Shown here: positions 7,451-18,864 of the stretch, in pieces
How positions within the stretch are numbered: the stretch's first letter is position 1
How the letters are laid out: every line of letters begins with the position of its first letter
NCBI RefSeq assembly: GCF_002237555.1
Contig: NZ_CP022540.1
Location: 4,283,001-4,347,000, forward strand
DNA length: 64,000 nt
DNA from: Antarctobacter heliothermus
GTDB lineage: Bacteria; Pseudomonadota; Alphaproteobacteria; Rhodobacterales; Rhodobacteraceae
Reading direction: 5' to 3'
The notes under the pieces: model-generated
Databases searched by the model: none
What the model was told of the DNA's origin: nothing
What the model saw: the letters and a program-made list of their open reading frames with translations, nothing else
Translations under genes and position numbers: made by a program

Positions 7451-9418
7451 TCAGGTCTTGCGGATGTGATACCGCTTCATCTTGCGGTAAAGAGTCGGAC
7501 GCGAAATGCCCAACACTGCCGCCACCCGTGTCAGGTTGCCGTTTTCGGCGATGATAGTGCGCCGAATGGCGCTCGCCTCGATGCTTTCCAGATCGCCCGA
7601 ATTACCGCCTAGGATATGCTCTAGCGAGTCCGCATCGCTGCCTTCGTAGTCATCCATGATCTCGGGCGGCATATCGCGTTCCGTCACGACGTTGTCGGTC
7701 TTGATCAGATAAAAGCGCTGGATCACATTGCGTAGTTCGCGCACGTTACCCGGCCATTTATAGCCGCTCAGTTTCTCCAGCGCTGTGTCCGTGAAGATGA
7801 TCGGTGGGCGGTTGGTCTCTTGCGCAAAGAACGCAGAGAAATGGTGAACCAGTTCCACGATGTCGCGGCCACGCTCGCGTAGCGGCGGCACCTCGATTGT
7901 CATGACGCTGATGCGATAGAACAGGTCACGACGAAAGTTGCCCTTTTCGATCTCGGTGCGCAGATCACGGTTTGTCATGGCGACAAGGCGCACATCGACC
8001 GGACGGCGCTGGTTATCTCCGACGCGGTAGATGGCGCGCTGCTCCAGAGCCCGCAGCAAATAGGGCTGCAACTCAATCGGCATGTCTCCGATTTCATCGA
8101 GACAAAGCACGCCCTTGTTAGCCAGTTCGAATTTACCGACGCGTCCACCACGCGACGCGCCTGTAAAGGCGCCGTCAGCGTAGCCGAATAGCTCAGCGCC
8201 GATCAGGTCGCTGGAAATTGCCGCACAATTGACTGGCACATAAGGAGCCTTGGCGTTCGCCAGCCGGTCATGGATCAACCGAGCGAAAAGTTCTTTGCCG
8301 ACGCCGGTTTCGCCGTGGATCAGAACCGACACATTGGCCATCGCAGCCCGTTCCGCCAAACCGATCGCATCGACCATTTTCGGCGAAGACCCGACGATCT
8401 GGATTTGCGCCTCGGCGACATTGGCGCGCGGCTTGATCTTGCAACTTGCCCCGGTCTGTTGTGGCAGCTTGCGCCTGTCCTTCAGGAACAGCGCCGCGCC
8501 GCGAAACACGCCTTCGAGTTTCAGCCTCTCGATGCCCTCGGCCTCGACGTTGAGCGGTAGAAGTTTGGGGATATCCTGATCTGACAGACCTTCGAGTTTG
8601 GGAAGCAGCTTGTGCCCGACCGACAGCTCGCGGGCACTGCGCAGTGGGCCATCCTCTATCCCCCGGCGAAATAAAACCCGACCGGATTGATCCACCAGAA
8701 TAACGCCATCATGCGCCCGGCTGTAGTCCGACATCAGAAAGGCTTCGAGCAATTGGGTGCGTTCTGCCTGTCTGTGTTCAGCCAGCGCAATTTCGATTTC
8801 TCGCGCCATGGCCAGGACTAGGGCCACGTTGTGTTGTTGAAAGATTTGTGGCGGGCCGGACAGATCGACTACTCCGATCACCATCTGGGTCAACGGGTCA
8901 TGGATCGGGGCACCGGCACATGTCCAAGACTGCACACCCTCGACGAAGTGTTCGCTGGCATGAACATAGGCCGGTTTCCCGGTTCGAAGAACGGTTCCGA
9001 TCCCGTTGGTGCCGATCATGTTCTCGTTCCAGTCGCCGCCGATCTCCAGATGGATCTCTTGGCCTTCGTCCAGAACGTGTTCATCCCCGATTGCATCGAT
9101 AATGACGCCCTGATCATCAGCCAGGATCAGGATCGTCTGGGCATCCGTCAGATGGGGCTCCAGCCGTCTAAAGGCTGCGGACGCTGCCTGACGTAAGGCG
9201 GCATTACGTTCACGTCGCAAAAAAATCTGGTTCTCATCGACGATCTTACGCGATGCTGGAATGCAGGCATCGACGCCCAATTCTCTGCTGCGTTTCCAGG
9301 AATCCAAGATCTCTTCGCGCACGTTTACGGGCCGATCATCGACAGCCGTTCCGGAGGAAACAAAGCGTTCCCAAGCGTCACGGGTGTCGGTTTCCGAATA
9401 GCTGGAGTTGTCAGGCAA
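7451..9418 (-). CDS. AcoR/MimR-type sigma-54-dependent transcriptional activator
   Basis: A 655-residue activator with three parts: an N-terminal GAF-type sensor (about 60-230), a sigma-54 interaction AAA+ domain (about 345-570) and a C-terminal Fis-type HTH (RVAAVLGISRPTLYRKMKRY). The AAA+ domain has Walker A GETGVGKELFARLIH, an intact GAFTGA loop (YADGAFTGAS) and Walker B CLDEIGDM. The start is a TTG at 9418, because the preceding in-frame codon is a stop. Relatives (AcoR, MimR, BmoR) sense alcohols, ketones or acetoin and activate -24/-12 promoters. It is the best candidate activator of the mimA promoter found at 24528-24544. Confidence 0.9.
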   Translation of the reverse strand: MPDNSSYSETDTRDAWERFVSSGTAVDDRPVNVREEILDSWKRSRELGVDACIPASRKIVDENQIFLRRERNAALRQAASAAFRRLEPHLTDAQTILILADDQGVIIDAIGDEHVLDEGQEIHLEIGGDWNENMIGTNGIGTVLRTGKPAYVHASEHFVEGVQSWTCAGAPIHDPLTQMVIGVVDLSGPPQIFQQHNVALVLAMAREIEIALAEHRQAERTQLLEAFLMSDYSRAHDGVILVDQSGRVLFRRGIEDGPLRSARELSVGHKLLPKLEGLSDQDIPKLLPLNVEAEGIERLKLEGVFRGAALFLKDRRKLPQQTGASCKIKPRANVAEAQIQIVGSSPKMVDAIGLAERAAMANVSVLIHGETGVGKELFARLIHDRLANAKAPYVPVNCAAISSDLIGAELFGYADGAFTGASRGGRVGKFELANKGVLCLDEIGDMPIELQPYLLRALEQRAIYRVGDNQRRPVDVRLVAMTNRDLRTEIEKGNFRRDLFYRISVMTIEVPPLRERGRDIVELVHHFSAFFAQETNRPPIIFTDTALEKLSGYKWPGNVRELRNVIQRFYLIKTDNVVTERDMPPEIMDDYEGSDADSLEHILGGNSGDLESIEASAIRRTIIAENGNLTRVAAVLGISRPTLYRKMKRYHIRKT

Positions 9419-9521
9419 TCACTTGGCCCCCTTGCTTTTCGATCCTGTTGGGTTGACCCGTTTTAGGGTCGATACGTCTTTTCCTTTGACTCGTTAAGCT
9501 GAACACCACCCGGCCGGTCGG

Positions 9522-10010
9522 TCAGGCCTCTGTTGGAACAATCAGAGCTTCCAGTTTCGACGCAAGATCCGCTTCGGTAAACGCATCTGATAGCTCGACG
9601 TTGTCAAGATGTCCGATCAGATCAATCATCTCAGCATCGACCGGAGAAAAGAACCCATTCTCTTTAGTGCACAACGCAAACCGCTTCGACATAAAGTTGC
9701 CCCGGATTTCTCCCAGCATCTGGAGTTGCAGGCCACTGGCCTTGTCGACCAAAACAACGCGATTGTTCAGACTGACCTTCACATACGGTTCCGGGACATC
9801 GACCCGGGTGCGCGCCTTGAGGTCGTGGATGATCAGACCGTCTGGTTTCGGGGGTTCCTTACGCCGCGCCTCATCGGCGCGCATCTTGGAATAGCCACCA
9901 CCGCTGATCTGATCAGCCAGCTTGCGGATCGTACCCGCGTTTTCGGACAATATGCGCTTGGCCTTCACGTCTTCTAGACGCGGACCATCGCGTTTTGAGA
10001 ATATGTCCAC
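9522..10010 (-). CDS. Hypothetical protein
   Basis: I do not recognise a family. The protein is 162 residues if it starts at the GTG at 10010, which sits 5 bases after a GGGAGGAAA ribosome-binding site. A longer ATG-started frame to 10055 would swallow that site. It has a basic, helical N-terminus (SKRDGPRLEDVKAKRI), a middle segment with alternating beta strands (YVKVSLNNRVVLVDKASG), and an acidic C-terminus. There is no signal peptide or membrane helix. It is the last leftward gene of the monooxygenase run, downstream of katG. Confidence 0.7.
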   Translation of the reverse strand: MDIFSKRDGPRLEDVKAKRILSENAGTIRKLADQISGGGYSKMRADEARRKEPPKPDGLIIHDLKARTRVDVPEPYVKVSLNNRVVLVDKASGLQLQMLGEIRGNFMSKRFALCTKENGFFSPVDAEMIDLIGHLDNVELSDAFTEADLASKLEALIVPTEA

Positions 10011-10183
10011 CGCTGTTTCCTCCCGTTGCAAGAACCTACCAAGCAGGCAGGTCAATATCCAATGTTATTCCCATAAAACACCTTTTGCGGGCACAGGCCT
10101 GTTCTGGGTGTTTTCGGGCCGTCCAATTCGAACCGCGTCGTTTTCCCCACAGGGTCAACAGGTTCGTAGTCACACTGCACGAC

Positions 10184-10207
10184 CGAGGGCCAGAACACCG
10201 GCCCTCG
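10184..10207. other. Inverted repeat downstream of katG
   Basis: A perfect 8-base stem, CGAGGGCC (10184-10191) and GGCCCTCG (10200-10207). The same stem sequence recurs between mimA and mimB at 22584-22607. No T tract follows on the minus strand, so it may be an mRNA 3'-end stabiliser or weak terminator. The rest of 10011-10259 shows no gene. Confidence 0.5.
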
Positions 10208-10259
10208 GACTGTTCAAAAACTCAACACAAGTTTTTTCGTCTGCTCCGGTCCCGAGGTC

Positions 10260-12491
<2,232 letters not shown>

Positions 12492-12538
12492 TCAGTCGGA
12501 TATTGGAATTTTGTTGCCCGCGCCTTTGCCACGGGGTT

Positions 12539-12563
12539 GGGCATCCCGCGACGCGGAATGCCC
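12539..12563. other. Inverted repeat between GMC gene and katG
   Basis: GGGCAT (12539-12544) pairs with ATGCCC (12558-12563). An inner CCGC/GCGG stem is separated from it by one mismatch. It is an intercistronic hairpin in the leftward run. Confidence 0.45.
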
Positions 12564-12586
12564 TGAGTGTTTTCGGATCAGTCAGA

Positions 12587-14158
12587 TCAAAGCGTCTGCT
12601 TGTTCATCTCTGCCGCGATGAAATCCGCCTGACGGATCGCCAGCGCCACGATGGTCAGCGTCGGGTTTTCCGCCGCGCCAGAGGTGAACTGGCTGCCATC
12701 GGACACAAACAGGTTGGCAATGTCATGCGTCTGGCCGTGGGCATTGACCACACCGTCGCGCGCGTTGGCCGACATGCGATTAGTGCCCAAATTGTGCGTC
12801 GATGGATAAGGCGGCGTCGGGAACACCCGTGTGGCGCCGACCGCCTCGTAGACCGCTATTCCCTGCTTGTAGGCGTGGTTGCGCATGGCGACATCGTTGG
12901 GGTGGTCGTCAAAATGCACATCCGCGACAGGCAAACCATGCTGGTCGGTCACTGCATGGTTCAGCGTGATACGGTTGGTTTCCTGAGGCATGTCCTCACC
13001 CACGATCCACATCCCGGCCATGTTCTCGTAGTGGTCCAGCGCGGTGGTGAACTCACGCCCCCAACCGCCGGGATCAAGGAAGGCCGCCATGAACGGCAGG
13101 CCAAGCGCCAGCGTTTCCAACTCATACCCGCCGACAAACCCGCGCGATGGATCGTTGATCGCCTCATCCTGAATGATGCCCGCCATGGTGGTGCCGCGCC
13201 ACATGCGCACCGGTTGATCAAACGTCGCATAGACCGATCCGGTGACGTGGCGCATGTAGTTACGTCCCACCTGACCCGAGCTGTTGGCAAGTCCGTCCGG
13301 GAACATCGCAGACGCCGAGTTGAGCAGCAAACGCGGGCTTTCGATCGAATTGCCCGCCACACAGACAACGCGCGCCTTTTGTTGTTGCTGATTGCCATCG
13401 GCATCGACATAGACAACGCCCGTCACCTTGCCCTGCTGGTTGTGCTCGATCCGCATGACGTGGCAGCGCTCGCGCACTTCCAGATTTCCAGTTGCTTCGC
13501 CGCGCGGAATGTCGGTGTAGGCGGACGACCACTTGGCCCCCCATTTGCAGCCTTGAAAACAGAACCCCGTCTGCTGACAGGCCATCCGGTCGTCATTGTC
13601 CGCGGAATTGATCGCCATGCGCCCAGTGTGGACATGTTCATAGCCCAGCGCCTTGGCACCCTTTTCGAAGACCTTGTAGTTGTTGTTGCCCGGCAGGCCC
13701 GCACGACCGCCCGTGCGGGTCACGCCCAGCTTGTCTTCGGCTTTGGTGTAGTAATCGTCCATCTCACGCGGGTCGATGGGCCAGTCCAGCAGGTTGGCCC
13801 CCTGCACATCGCCGTAGTTCGTCTTGGCCTTCCATTCGTGATCCTGAAAGCGCAGCGAGGCACCCGCCCAGTGCGTCGTGGTGCCGCCCACCGCCTTGAC
13901 GATCCACGCAGGCAGGCCACTGAAATCCTTGGCCACCCGCCAGTCGCCCGACGTGGTGCGCGGATCGGTCCAGGCCAGTTGGCCAAAACTGTCCCATTCG
14001 TCGTTTATGTAGTCCTCTGGCAAATACCGCCCGCCTGCTTCAAGCGCGACAACTGACACGCCTTTCTGGGCAAGCTCATTTGCCAACACGCCGCCGCCAG
14101 CGCCGGTTCCGATAATGACAACGACGTTGTCGTCGTTCAGGTCAAATGGTGCACTCAT
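12587..14158 (-). CDS. GMC-family FAD-dependent dehydrogenase (large subunit)
   Basis: A 523-residue glucose-methanol-choline oxidoreductase. The FAD-binding GxGxxG is at VVIIGTGAGGGVLANEL near the N-terminus, with ALEAGGRYLP. The C-terminal signature includes THNLGTNRMSANARDG and LFVSDGSQFTSGAAENPTLT. It resembles the large subunit of membrane-linked gluconate/alcohol-type dehydrogenases rather than an oxidase. The gene upstream encodes a Tat-exported subunit-3-like protein, so the pair probably works at or across the membrane and passes electrons to a cytochrome. In this cluster it probably oxidises an alcohol or hydroxyketone made by the monooxygenase. The substrate is not known. Confidence 0.9.
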   Translation of the reverse strand: MSAPFDLNDDNVVVIIGTGAGGGVLANELAQKGVSVVALEAGGRYLPEDYINDEWDSFGQLAWTDPRTTSGDWRVAKDFSGLPAWIVKAVGGTTTHWAGASLRFQDHEWKAKTNYGDVQGANLLDWPIDPREMDDYYTKAEDKLGVTRTGGRAGLPGNNNYKVFEKGAKALGYEHVHTGRMAINSADNDDRMACQQTGFCFQGCKWGAKWSSAYTDIPRGEATGNLEVRERCHVMRIEHNQQGKVTGVVYVDADGNQQQQKARVVCVAGNSIESPRLLLNSASAMFPDGLANSSGQVGRNYMRHVTGSVYATFDQPVRMWRGTTMAGIIQDEAINDPSRGFVGGYELETLALGLPFMAAFLDPGGWGREFTTALDHYENMAGMWIVGEDMPQETNRITLNHAVTDQHGLPVADVHFDDHPNDVAMRNHAYKQGIAVYEAVGATRVFPTPPYPSTHNLGTNRMSANARDGVVNAHGQTHDIANLFVSDGSQFTSGAAENPTLTIVALAIRQADFIAAEMNKQTL

Positions 14159-14173
14159 TGGTCAAGCCCCCCC

Positions 14174-14698
14174 TCAAAGCCAGTTGATGTCGTCAAAGCC
14201 GCGGTACATGTAACCGCCTTGGGAATAGCTCTCGCCCTCGTATCCGAAGATCGGCCAGACCGCTTTCTGGTTGTACAAACCGGTGACAAGCCCGCCCCGG
14301 ATCTGTTGGAAGAACGCGCTGTTTTCCATCCCGCGCAACAGATCCACCCGGTCCCGTTCCCAACCAACGTCGATGTAGCTGGCGTAGCCGATGCCCTGCG
14401 CGGCGGCGTTCAATGCGGCGATACCGGTCTCGGTCGCATCGGCGGCCTCGGCGCTGTCATAGCCCTTGACCGCTATGGCATAAAATTCGTCCGACACCTG
14501 ATCGTGTGGATAGATGTCGCGCGCCATCTGAATCAGCGTAGCCATCGTCTCCGGTTTCAGATGCACAACCTCAAGCGCCCAGTTGGCAGCATCGGCCCGA
14601 CCAGCGACAAAGCTGGCACCAATGGCAAAACTGGTGCCCATCATCGCGCTTTGCGACAACAGTTGGCGCCGCGTCAGCGTTTGTTTACGAATTGACAT
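14174..14698 (-). CDS. Gluconate 2-dehydrogenase subunit 3-like, Tat-exported small subunit
   Basis: A 174-residue protein with an N-terminal twin-arginine signal (TRRQLLSQSAMMGTSFAIGA). The mature part is helical and resembles the small subunit 3 family that pairs with GMC dehydrogenases (ETMATLIQMARDIYPHD). The gene ends 16 bases before the GMC gene. Small subunits of this type carry the folded flavoprotein across the membrane through Tat (hitchhiker export), which would place this dehydrogenase in the periplasm. No cytochrome subunit follows, so the electron acceptor is unclear. Confidence 0.82.
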   Translation of the reverse strand: MSIRKQTLTRRQLLSQSAMMGTSFAIGASFVAGRADAANWALEVVHLKPETMATLIQMARDIYPHDQVSDEFYAIAVKGYDSAEAADATETGIAALNAAAQGIGYASYIDVGWERDRVDLLRGMENSAFFQQIRGGLVTGLYNQKAVWPIFGYEGESYSQGGYMYRGFDDINWL

Positions 14699-14724
14699 GG
14701 TGTCCTCCCTCTTTCGATTTGGCG

Positions 14725-15120
14725 TTATTTGAAGCGACCGGCCCGTTGCAGGACCTCGATCTCGTACCCGTCAGGGTCCTGAACGAAAAAGAAATGGGCC
14801 AGCGATCGGCCGTCGTGTTTGAAATCGACCAGCTTGCGTGGGGAGAGGCCCGCGGCCTCGAACCGGGCGTGTTCTGCTGCCACATCCTCGACACTGACGG
14901 CCAGATGGCCGTAGCCGTTGCCCAGATCATACGGCTCGGTTGTGCCCTTGTTGATTGTCAGCTCAAGCTCGAAACCGGTTTCGTCGTTGGACAGATAAAC
15001 GAGCGTGAACCCGTCAAAATCGATCCGGTCCGCGACGGTCAGTCCAAAAGCCTTTTGATAAAAGGCGACAGAACGGTCTTCGTCCAGCACGCGGATCATG
15101 GAGTGTATTGCTTTGGCCAT
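14725..15120 (-). CDS. gloA: Glyoxalase I (lactoylglutathione lyase), VOC superfamily
   Basis: A 131-residue protein close in length and pattern to bacterial GloA. The four metal ligands are visible: H6 (IHSMIRV), E53 (ELELTINKG), H72 (GYGHLAVSVEDV) and E122 (DPDGYEIEVL). The family isomerises the methylglyoxal-glutathione hemithioacetal to S-lactoylglutathione. Its place between the alcohol dehydrogenase and GMC genes of a C3-type monooxygenase cluster suggests that methylglyoxal is an intermediate or side product there. That link is an inference. Confidence 0.85.
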   Translation of the reverse strand: MAKAIHSMIRVLDEDRSVAFYQKAFGLTVADRIDFDGFTLVYLSNDETGFELELTINKGTTEPYDLGNGYGHLAVSVEDVAAEHARFEAAGLSPRKLVDFKHDGRSLAHFFFVQDPDGYEIEVLQRAGRFK

Positions 15121-15152
15121 TACGTCCTCGGCGGTTTTGATTGGAATTGAGG

Positions 15153-15187
15153 CCCTGCGGCGAAGACAGGAGGAGCGTGCCGCAGGG
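15153..15187. other. Inverted repeat between adh and gloA
   Basis: A 9-base stem, CCCTGCGGC (15153-15161) and GCCGCAGGG (15179-15187), in the gap between the glyoxalase start and the alcohol dehydrogenase stop. No T tract is present. Confidence 0.5.
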
Positions 15188-15246
15188 CGGGCGCATTGGG
15201 CGGAGGATTAGACCCCCAAGGCGCATCCGGATGGCAAGACGGGCGA

Positions 15247-16290
15247 TCAGGGGACGATCACGCCCCGCCCGGTAAACTTGCGATCCTTGAAGTCGGAAAT
15301 CGCCTGATTGATGTTCGCAAGGCTGTATTCCGTCTGGTGCATCTTCACCAAACCGTCGGCGTTCAGCTCCATCAGTTCGACCAGTTCGACGAAGTCACCC
15401 ACAAGGCTGCCGCCGATCTTGATCTCATTGGCGACCAGCTCCAGCGTCGGCACCTCGACCGTGCCGCCGTAGCCAACCATGATCAGTTCACCGCCTTGGC
15501 GCAGCAGTTTCCAGCAGATGTTCTCGGTACCATGCTCTCCGACGAAATCGATCGCCACATGCGCGCCGCCGCCGGTGGCCTCTTTGACCTGCTCAATTAG
15601 ATCCGGGCCGCCGTCCAGAATGATATCGGCGCCCAGTTCACGCGCCAGTTCCTGCGCCGCTGGTTCGCGGTCCACCGCGATGATCCGCGCACCAGAGGTG
15701 TGCTTGAGCACCTGAAGCGCGATGTGCCCCAGCCCGCCAATGCCCAGAAGCAGGATGTAACCGCCGGGATTGACCAGCTTGGCGGCCTTCTTTGCAGCGC
15801 GGTAGGCGGTGATGCCCGCGTCGGCCATCGGTGCCACGGACAACGGCGTGATGCCGGTGTTCAGCTTGATCAGGGATTTTTCGCTGGTCTTGAAATACTC
15901 GGCAAAGCCGCCGTCCAGACCAAGGCCGGGAAACAGCCCATGGTCGCAGTACATGTCGTGCCCGTAGCGGCAGTTCAGACAGATGCCACAGCTGTTGAAC
16001 GGGTGGCAGATCACCGCGTCGCCGGGCTTGACCGATGTCACGGCGCTGCCGACATCCTCGACCCAGCCTGCGTTTTCATGACCCAGCGTATAGGGCAACA
16101 GGCTGCCCTCTCCGTCCATGATGTCTTTCCAGACGCCTTCGATGATATGCAGGTCGGTGCGGCATAGTCCGGCCGCACCGACCTTGACGATCACCTCGTT
16201 GGGGGCAGTGATCGTAGGGGCGCTCACGTCTTCGATCCTGAGTTGGACGTTCATCGCGGGGTCGTATTCGTATAGTCTTGCTGCTTTCAT
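15247..16290 (-). CDS. Zinc-dependent, NAD(P)-linked alcohol dehydrogenase
   Basis: A 347-residue medium-chain dehydrogenase. The catalytic zinc site is seen at GLCRTDLH and GHENAGWVEDVG. The structural zinc cysteines are in CGICLNCRYGHDMYC, and the Rossmann GxGxxG is at GIGGLGHIALQ. Equivalent genes accompany propane monooxygenases (for example prmE in Rhodococcus) and oxidise the alcohol product. It lies between groEL and gloA in the same direction, so it probably handles the primary monooxygenase product, plausibly a secondary alcohol. Confidence 0.92.
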   Translation of the reverse strand: MKAARLYEYDPAMNVQLRIEDVSAPTITAPNEVIVKVGAAGLCRTDLHIIEGVWKDIMDGEGSLLPYTLGHENAGWVEDVGSAVTSVKPGDAVICHPFNSCGICLNCRYGHDMYCDHGLFPGLGLDGGFAEYFKTSEKSLIKLNTGITPLSVAPMADAGITAYRAAKKAAKLVNPGGYILLLGIGGLGHIALQVLKHTSGARIIAVDREPAAQELARELGADIILDGGPDLIEQVKEATGGGAHVAIDFVGEHGTENICWKLLRQGGELIMVGYGGTVEVPTLELVANEIKIGGSLVGDFVELVELMELNADGLVKMHQTEYSLANINQAISDFKDRKFTGRGVIVP

Positions 16291-16313
16291 GATCTCATTC
16301 CTTCAGTCTGATC

Positions 16314-16339
16314 GGGCCGGTTCCGATATGGACCGGCCC
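16314..16339. other. Inverted repeat between groEL and adh
   Basis: An 8-base stem, GGGCCGGT (16314-16321) and ACCGGCCC (16332-16339). It is an intercistronic hairpin without a T run. Confidence 0.5.
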
Positions 16340-16357
16340 CGTGATGTCACAGAGCGG

Positions 16358-17989
16358 TCAGGCCCGGCCCAGCAGTTCAGCGCCACCACCAAGGGCGGGT
16401 CCTTCGGTCGGATCGGCCTCACCTTCGTCGAGATCGCCAACAAGGGTTTCGGTAGTCAGGATCAGGGTTGCGACAGAGGCCGCATTGACCAATGCGCTGG
16501 CGGGCACACGCGCCGGATCGATGATCCCGGCCTCGTACATGTCGCCAAAGACGCCCGTTGCGGCGTTGTAACCATGACCCGGCGCGCCTTCGGCCACCGC
16601 CTGCGCCACAGCGGCGACATCCGCCCCCGCATTGCGCGCAATGCGACGCACTGGGTCGGTCAGGATCGACCGGACAAGCTGAATGCCCTTGGCCACGTCA
16701 CCCAGCGCATCAAGGTTGTCGAGACAGGAGCCGATCTGTGCCAAGGCCGTGCCGCCACCGGCAACCACACCGTCCTCCGCCGCCGCCTGAACCGCGCACA
16801 GCGCATCTTCGATCAGTTGGATCGTCCGTTTCTGTTCCACCGGGGTGAACCCGCCCGCGTAGATGATCGCGCTGCCGCCGGTCAGTTTGGACAGGCGCTC
16901 GCGCAGTTTGTCCTTGTCGATGTTGGGCGGCGCGTTGTCATGCTGACGCTGCACCTGATTACGACGTGCCGTGATGGCATCCGGATCACCCTCTCCGCGC
17001 AGGATAGATGTGCCAGAGGCGTGAGACCGCACAGTTTCCGCCCCGCCAAGCTGCGCCCGGGTGACATTCTCGATCTTCTTGCCCAGATCGCGCGCCAGCA
17101 CCTCGCCGCCGGTCAGGATGGCCAGATCGTCCATCATGGCGGTGCGCCAGTTGCCGTACTCTGGCGGATGCACAATCAGGTATTTCCCTGCCCCACCGTG
17201 TTCGAGCAGTTTGACCACCACTTCGGGCGCGATCTCTTCGGCGACGATCAGCAGGGGCCGGTTTTCGCCATCCGCGATAGAAATTGCCTGATCCAGAAGC
17301 TCGGGCTTGAGGATCTTTTGGTCGGTCAGCAGGATCAGCGGATTGCGCAGCACCGCTTCCATGTTCTCGCGGTCGGTGACCATGTGGTGCGAGATGTAGC
17401 CGCGCTCAAAGGACATGCCTTCGACCACTTCCATCGTCGTCTCGATGGTCACGCCGAAATCTGCAGAAATCACGCCATCCCGGCCCACACGGCTATAGGC
17501 CTCGGCGACCAGTTCACCCAGCTTGGGGTCGGTCGACGACACCCGCGCCACCGCCTCCAGGTATTCGGGGTGGTCGTCGCAGCTGAGCGATGAGGCATCA
17601 ATTGCGGCGACGACCCGCGACACCGCAAGGTCGATCCCCTTGCACAGGTCCACAGGTTTCGCGCCAGCGTCAGTCAGATCAACGCCACGCTGGATCAGTG
17701 CGTTGGCCAGCACAATTGCCGTCGTGGTGCCGTCCCCTGCCACATCGTTGGTCTGCATCGACACTTCGCGGACAACCTGCGCGCCCATGTTTTCAAATCG
17801 ATCGCGCAACGCAATCTCGGACGCGATGCTGACGCCGTCACGGGTGACAAGCGGTGTGCCCACCGGGCGGTCGATCATCGCGTTCAGCCCCTTGGGGCCA
17901 AGGGTGGGTTCCACCGCCGCGGCCAGCCGGGCGACCCCGCGAGCCAGACAGTTGCGAGCAACCTTGCCGTGTACCATGAGTTTAGCCAT
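16358..17989 (-). CDS. groEL: GroEL-type chaperonin, monooxygenase-associated (MimG/MmoG-like)
   Basis: A 543-residue Hsp60. The ATG at 17989 follows a strong GGAGGAAG site and gives the normal MAKLMVHGKVARN start; the longer open frame is not coding. ATPase motifs include DVAGDGTTTAIVLANAL and VVAGGGTALAQI. The C-terminus ends GGGAELLGRA instead of the usual GGM repeat, and no groES accompanies it. Diiron monooxygenase operons often carry such a dedicated GroEL (MmoG, MimG), which is needed to fold the hydroxylase large subunit. That role is inferred here from position and family. Confidence 0.95.
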   Translation of the reverse strand: MAKLMVHGKVARNCLARGVARLAAAVEPTLGPKGLNAMIDRPVGTPLVTRDGVSIASEIALRDRFENMGAQVVREVSMQTNDVAGDGTTTAIVLANALIQRGVDLTDAGAKPVDLCKGIDLAVSRVVAAIDASSLSCDDHPEYLEAVARVSSTDPKLGELVAEAYSRVGRDGVISADFGVTIETTMEVVEGMSFERGYISHHMVTDRENMEAVLRNPLILLTDQKILKPELLDQAISIADGENRPLLIVAEEIAPEVVVKLLEHGGAGKYLIVHPPEYGNWRTAMMDDLAILTGGEVLARDLGKKIENVTRAQLGGAETVRSHASGTSILRGEGDPDAITARRNQVQRQHDNAPPNIDKDKLRERLSKLTGGSAIIYAGGFTPVEQKRTIQLIEDALCAVQAAAEDGVVAGGGTALAQIGSCLDNLDALGDVAKGIQLVRSILTDPVRRIARNAGADVAAVAQAVAEGAPGHGYNAATGVFGDMYEAGIIDPARVPASALVNAASVATLILTTETLVGDLDEGEADPTEGPALGGGAELLGRA

Positions 17990-18056
17990 ATCTTCCTCCT
18001 TCGCCGCGGGGCCTGACCCGGGCGTCCTCCCTAAAGTTTCTTGGTGGTTCCGCGAC

Positions 18057-18860
18057 CTAGCGGCGCGCGCCGACGTCGTCGCGGGGCGGCACGCGCCCGG
18101 CGATGAAATCGACCAGCGTCGGACCGTCGGGCCCGATCTCGACCTCTTTGTAGCGTGTTTTTGCAAGCCCTCGGCACAGCGCGCCGTTGAACTCCATGTT
18201 GATCCGCGTGCTGCGCAGACGGGCCAGATGCTCTGACAAGGCCATCGGCTGGATCGGTTGCCCGTCCCAAGTGGGAAAGGCCAGATCTGCCGAGGCTTTC
18301 GCCAGCCCTTGATCCAATAGCAGCTCGATGTAACGCGGCAGCTGACGCAGCTCTTCCTCGCCGTCGAACCGCACCATGCGCAATTGGCCCAGCGTCATGG
18401 TCACGATCTCTGCCGGACACAGACCAATCGCCTGCAACCCCAGCACCACGGTTTCTTGGCGGCGATCGAAGGCCTTGGCCAGAAACGTCTGCACCACTTC
18501 GTCCAGCCGGGCACCATCACAGTACTCGGCAAAAACGTCGTGATACTCACGCCCGCTGTTGACCCCTTCGTTGACCTTGTCACCAAAGCAATGGTCGTTC
18601 AGGTGCACATTGGCCTCAACCACCCACGGAAGGGCCATCACCTCGCGCCGGATGCCGAACGCCATCAGAAAGGCGAAATTCGGCGAGCACCAGTAGGTGG
18701 GGAGCCGAAAATCGACTCTCACCTGTCTTGCATCCGTCACCTCGATCCGCTCGACAAAGCCCATGTCAGTAATGGGCTCGTCGAGTTCCGGGTCCGTCAC
18801 CGCATCGAGACGTTCCCAGACTTCGATCTCCAGTTCTGCCTGTAGATTGGCAACCAGCAT
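18057..18860 (-). CDS. DUF59/MIP18-domain protein of the monooxygenase cluster
   Basis: A 267-residue protein whose first 110 residues form a DUF59 (PaaD/SufT-like) domain: DAVTDPELDEPITDMGFVE, then VDFRLPTYWCSPNFAF with the conserved Cys, and VVEANVHLNDH. DUF59 proteins help mature Fe-S or metal centres. The remaining 150 residues are helical and unknown to me. A similar gene occurs in actinobacterial propane monooxygenase operons, so it probably helps to load iron or the reductase cluster. Its start is 4 bases from the amidohydrolase stop, which suggests translational coupling. Confidence 0.8.
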   Translation of the reverse strand: MLVANLQAELEIEVWERLDAVTDPELDEPITDMGFVERIEVTDARQVRVDFRLPTYWCSPNFAFLMAFGIRREVMALPWVVEANVHLNDHCFGDKVNEGVNSGREYHDVFAEYCDGARLDEVVQTFLAKAFDRRQETVVLGLQAIGLCPAEIVTMTLGQLRMVRFDGEEELRQLPRYIELLLDQGLAKASADLAFPTWDGQPIQPMALSEHLARLRSTRINMEFNGALCRGLAKTRYKEVEIGPDGPTLVDFIAGRVPPRDDVGARR

Positions 18861-18864
18861 TGGA

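Noticed and set aside
18007..18025. Hairpin between groEL and the DUF59 gene
   Set aside because: Only a 4-base CGGG/CCCG stem is visible, too weak to list with the other intercistronic hairpins.
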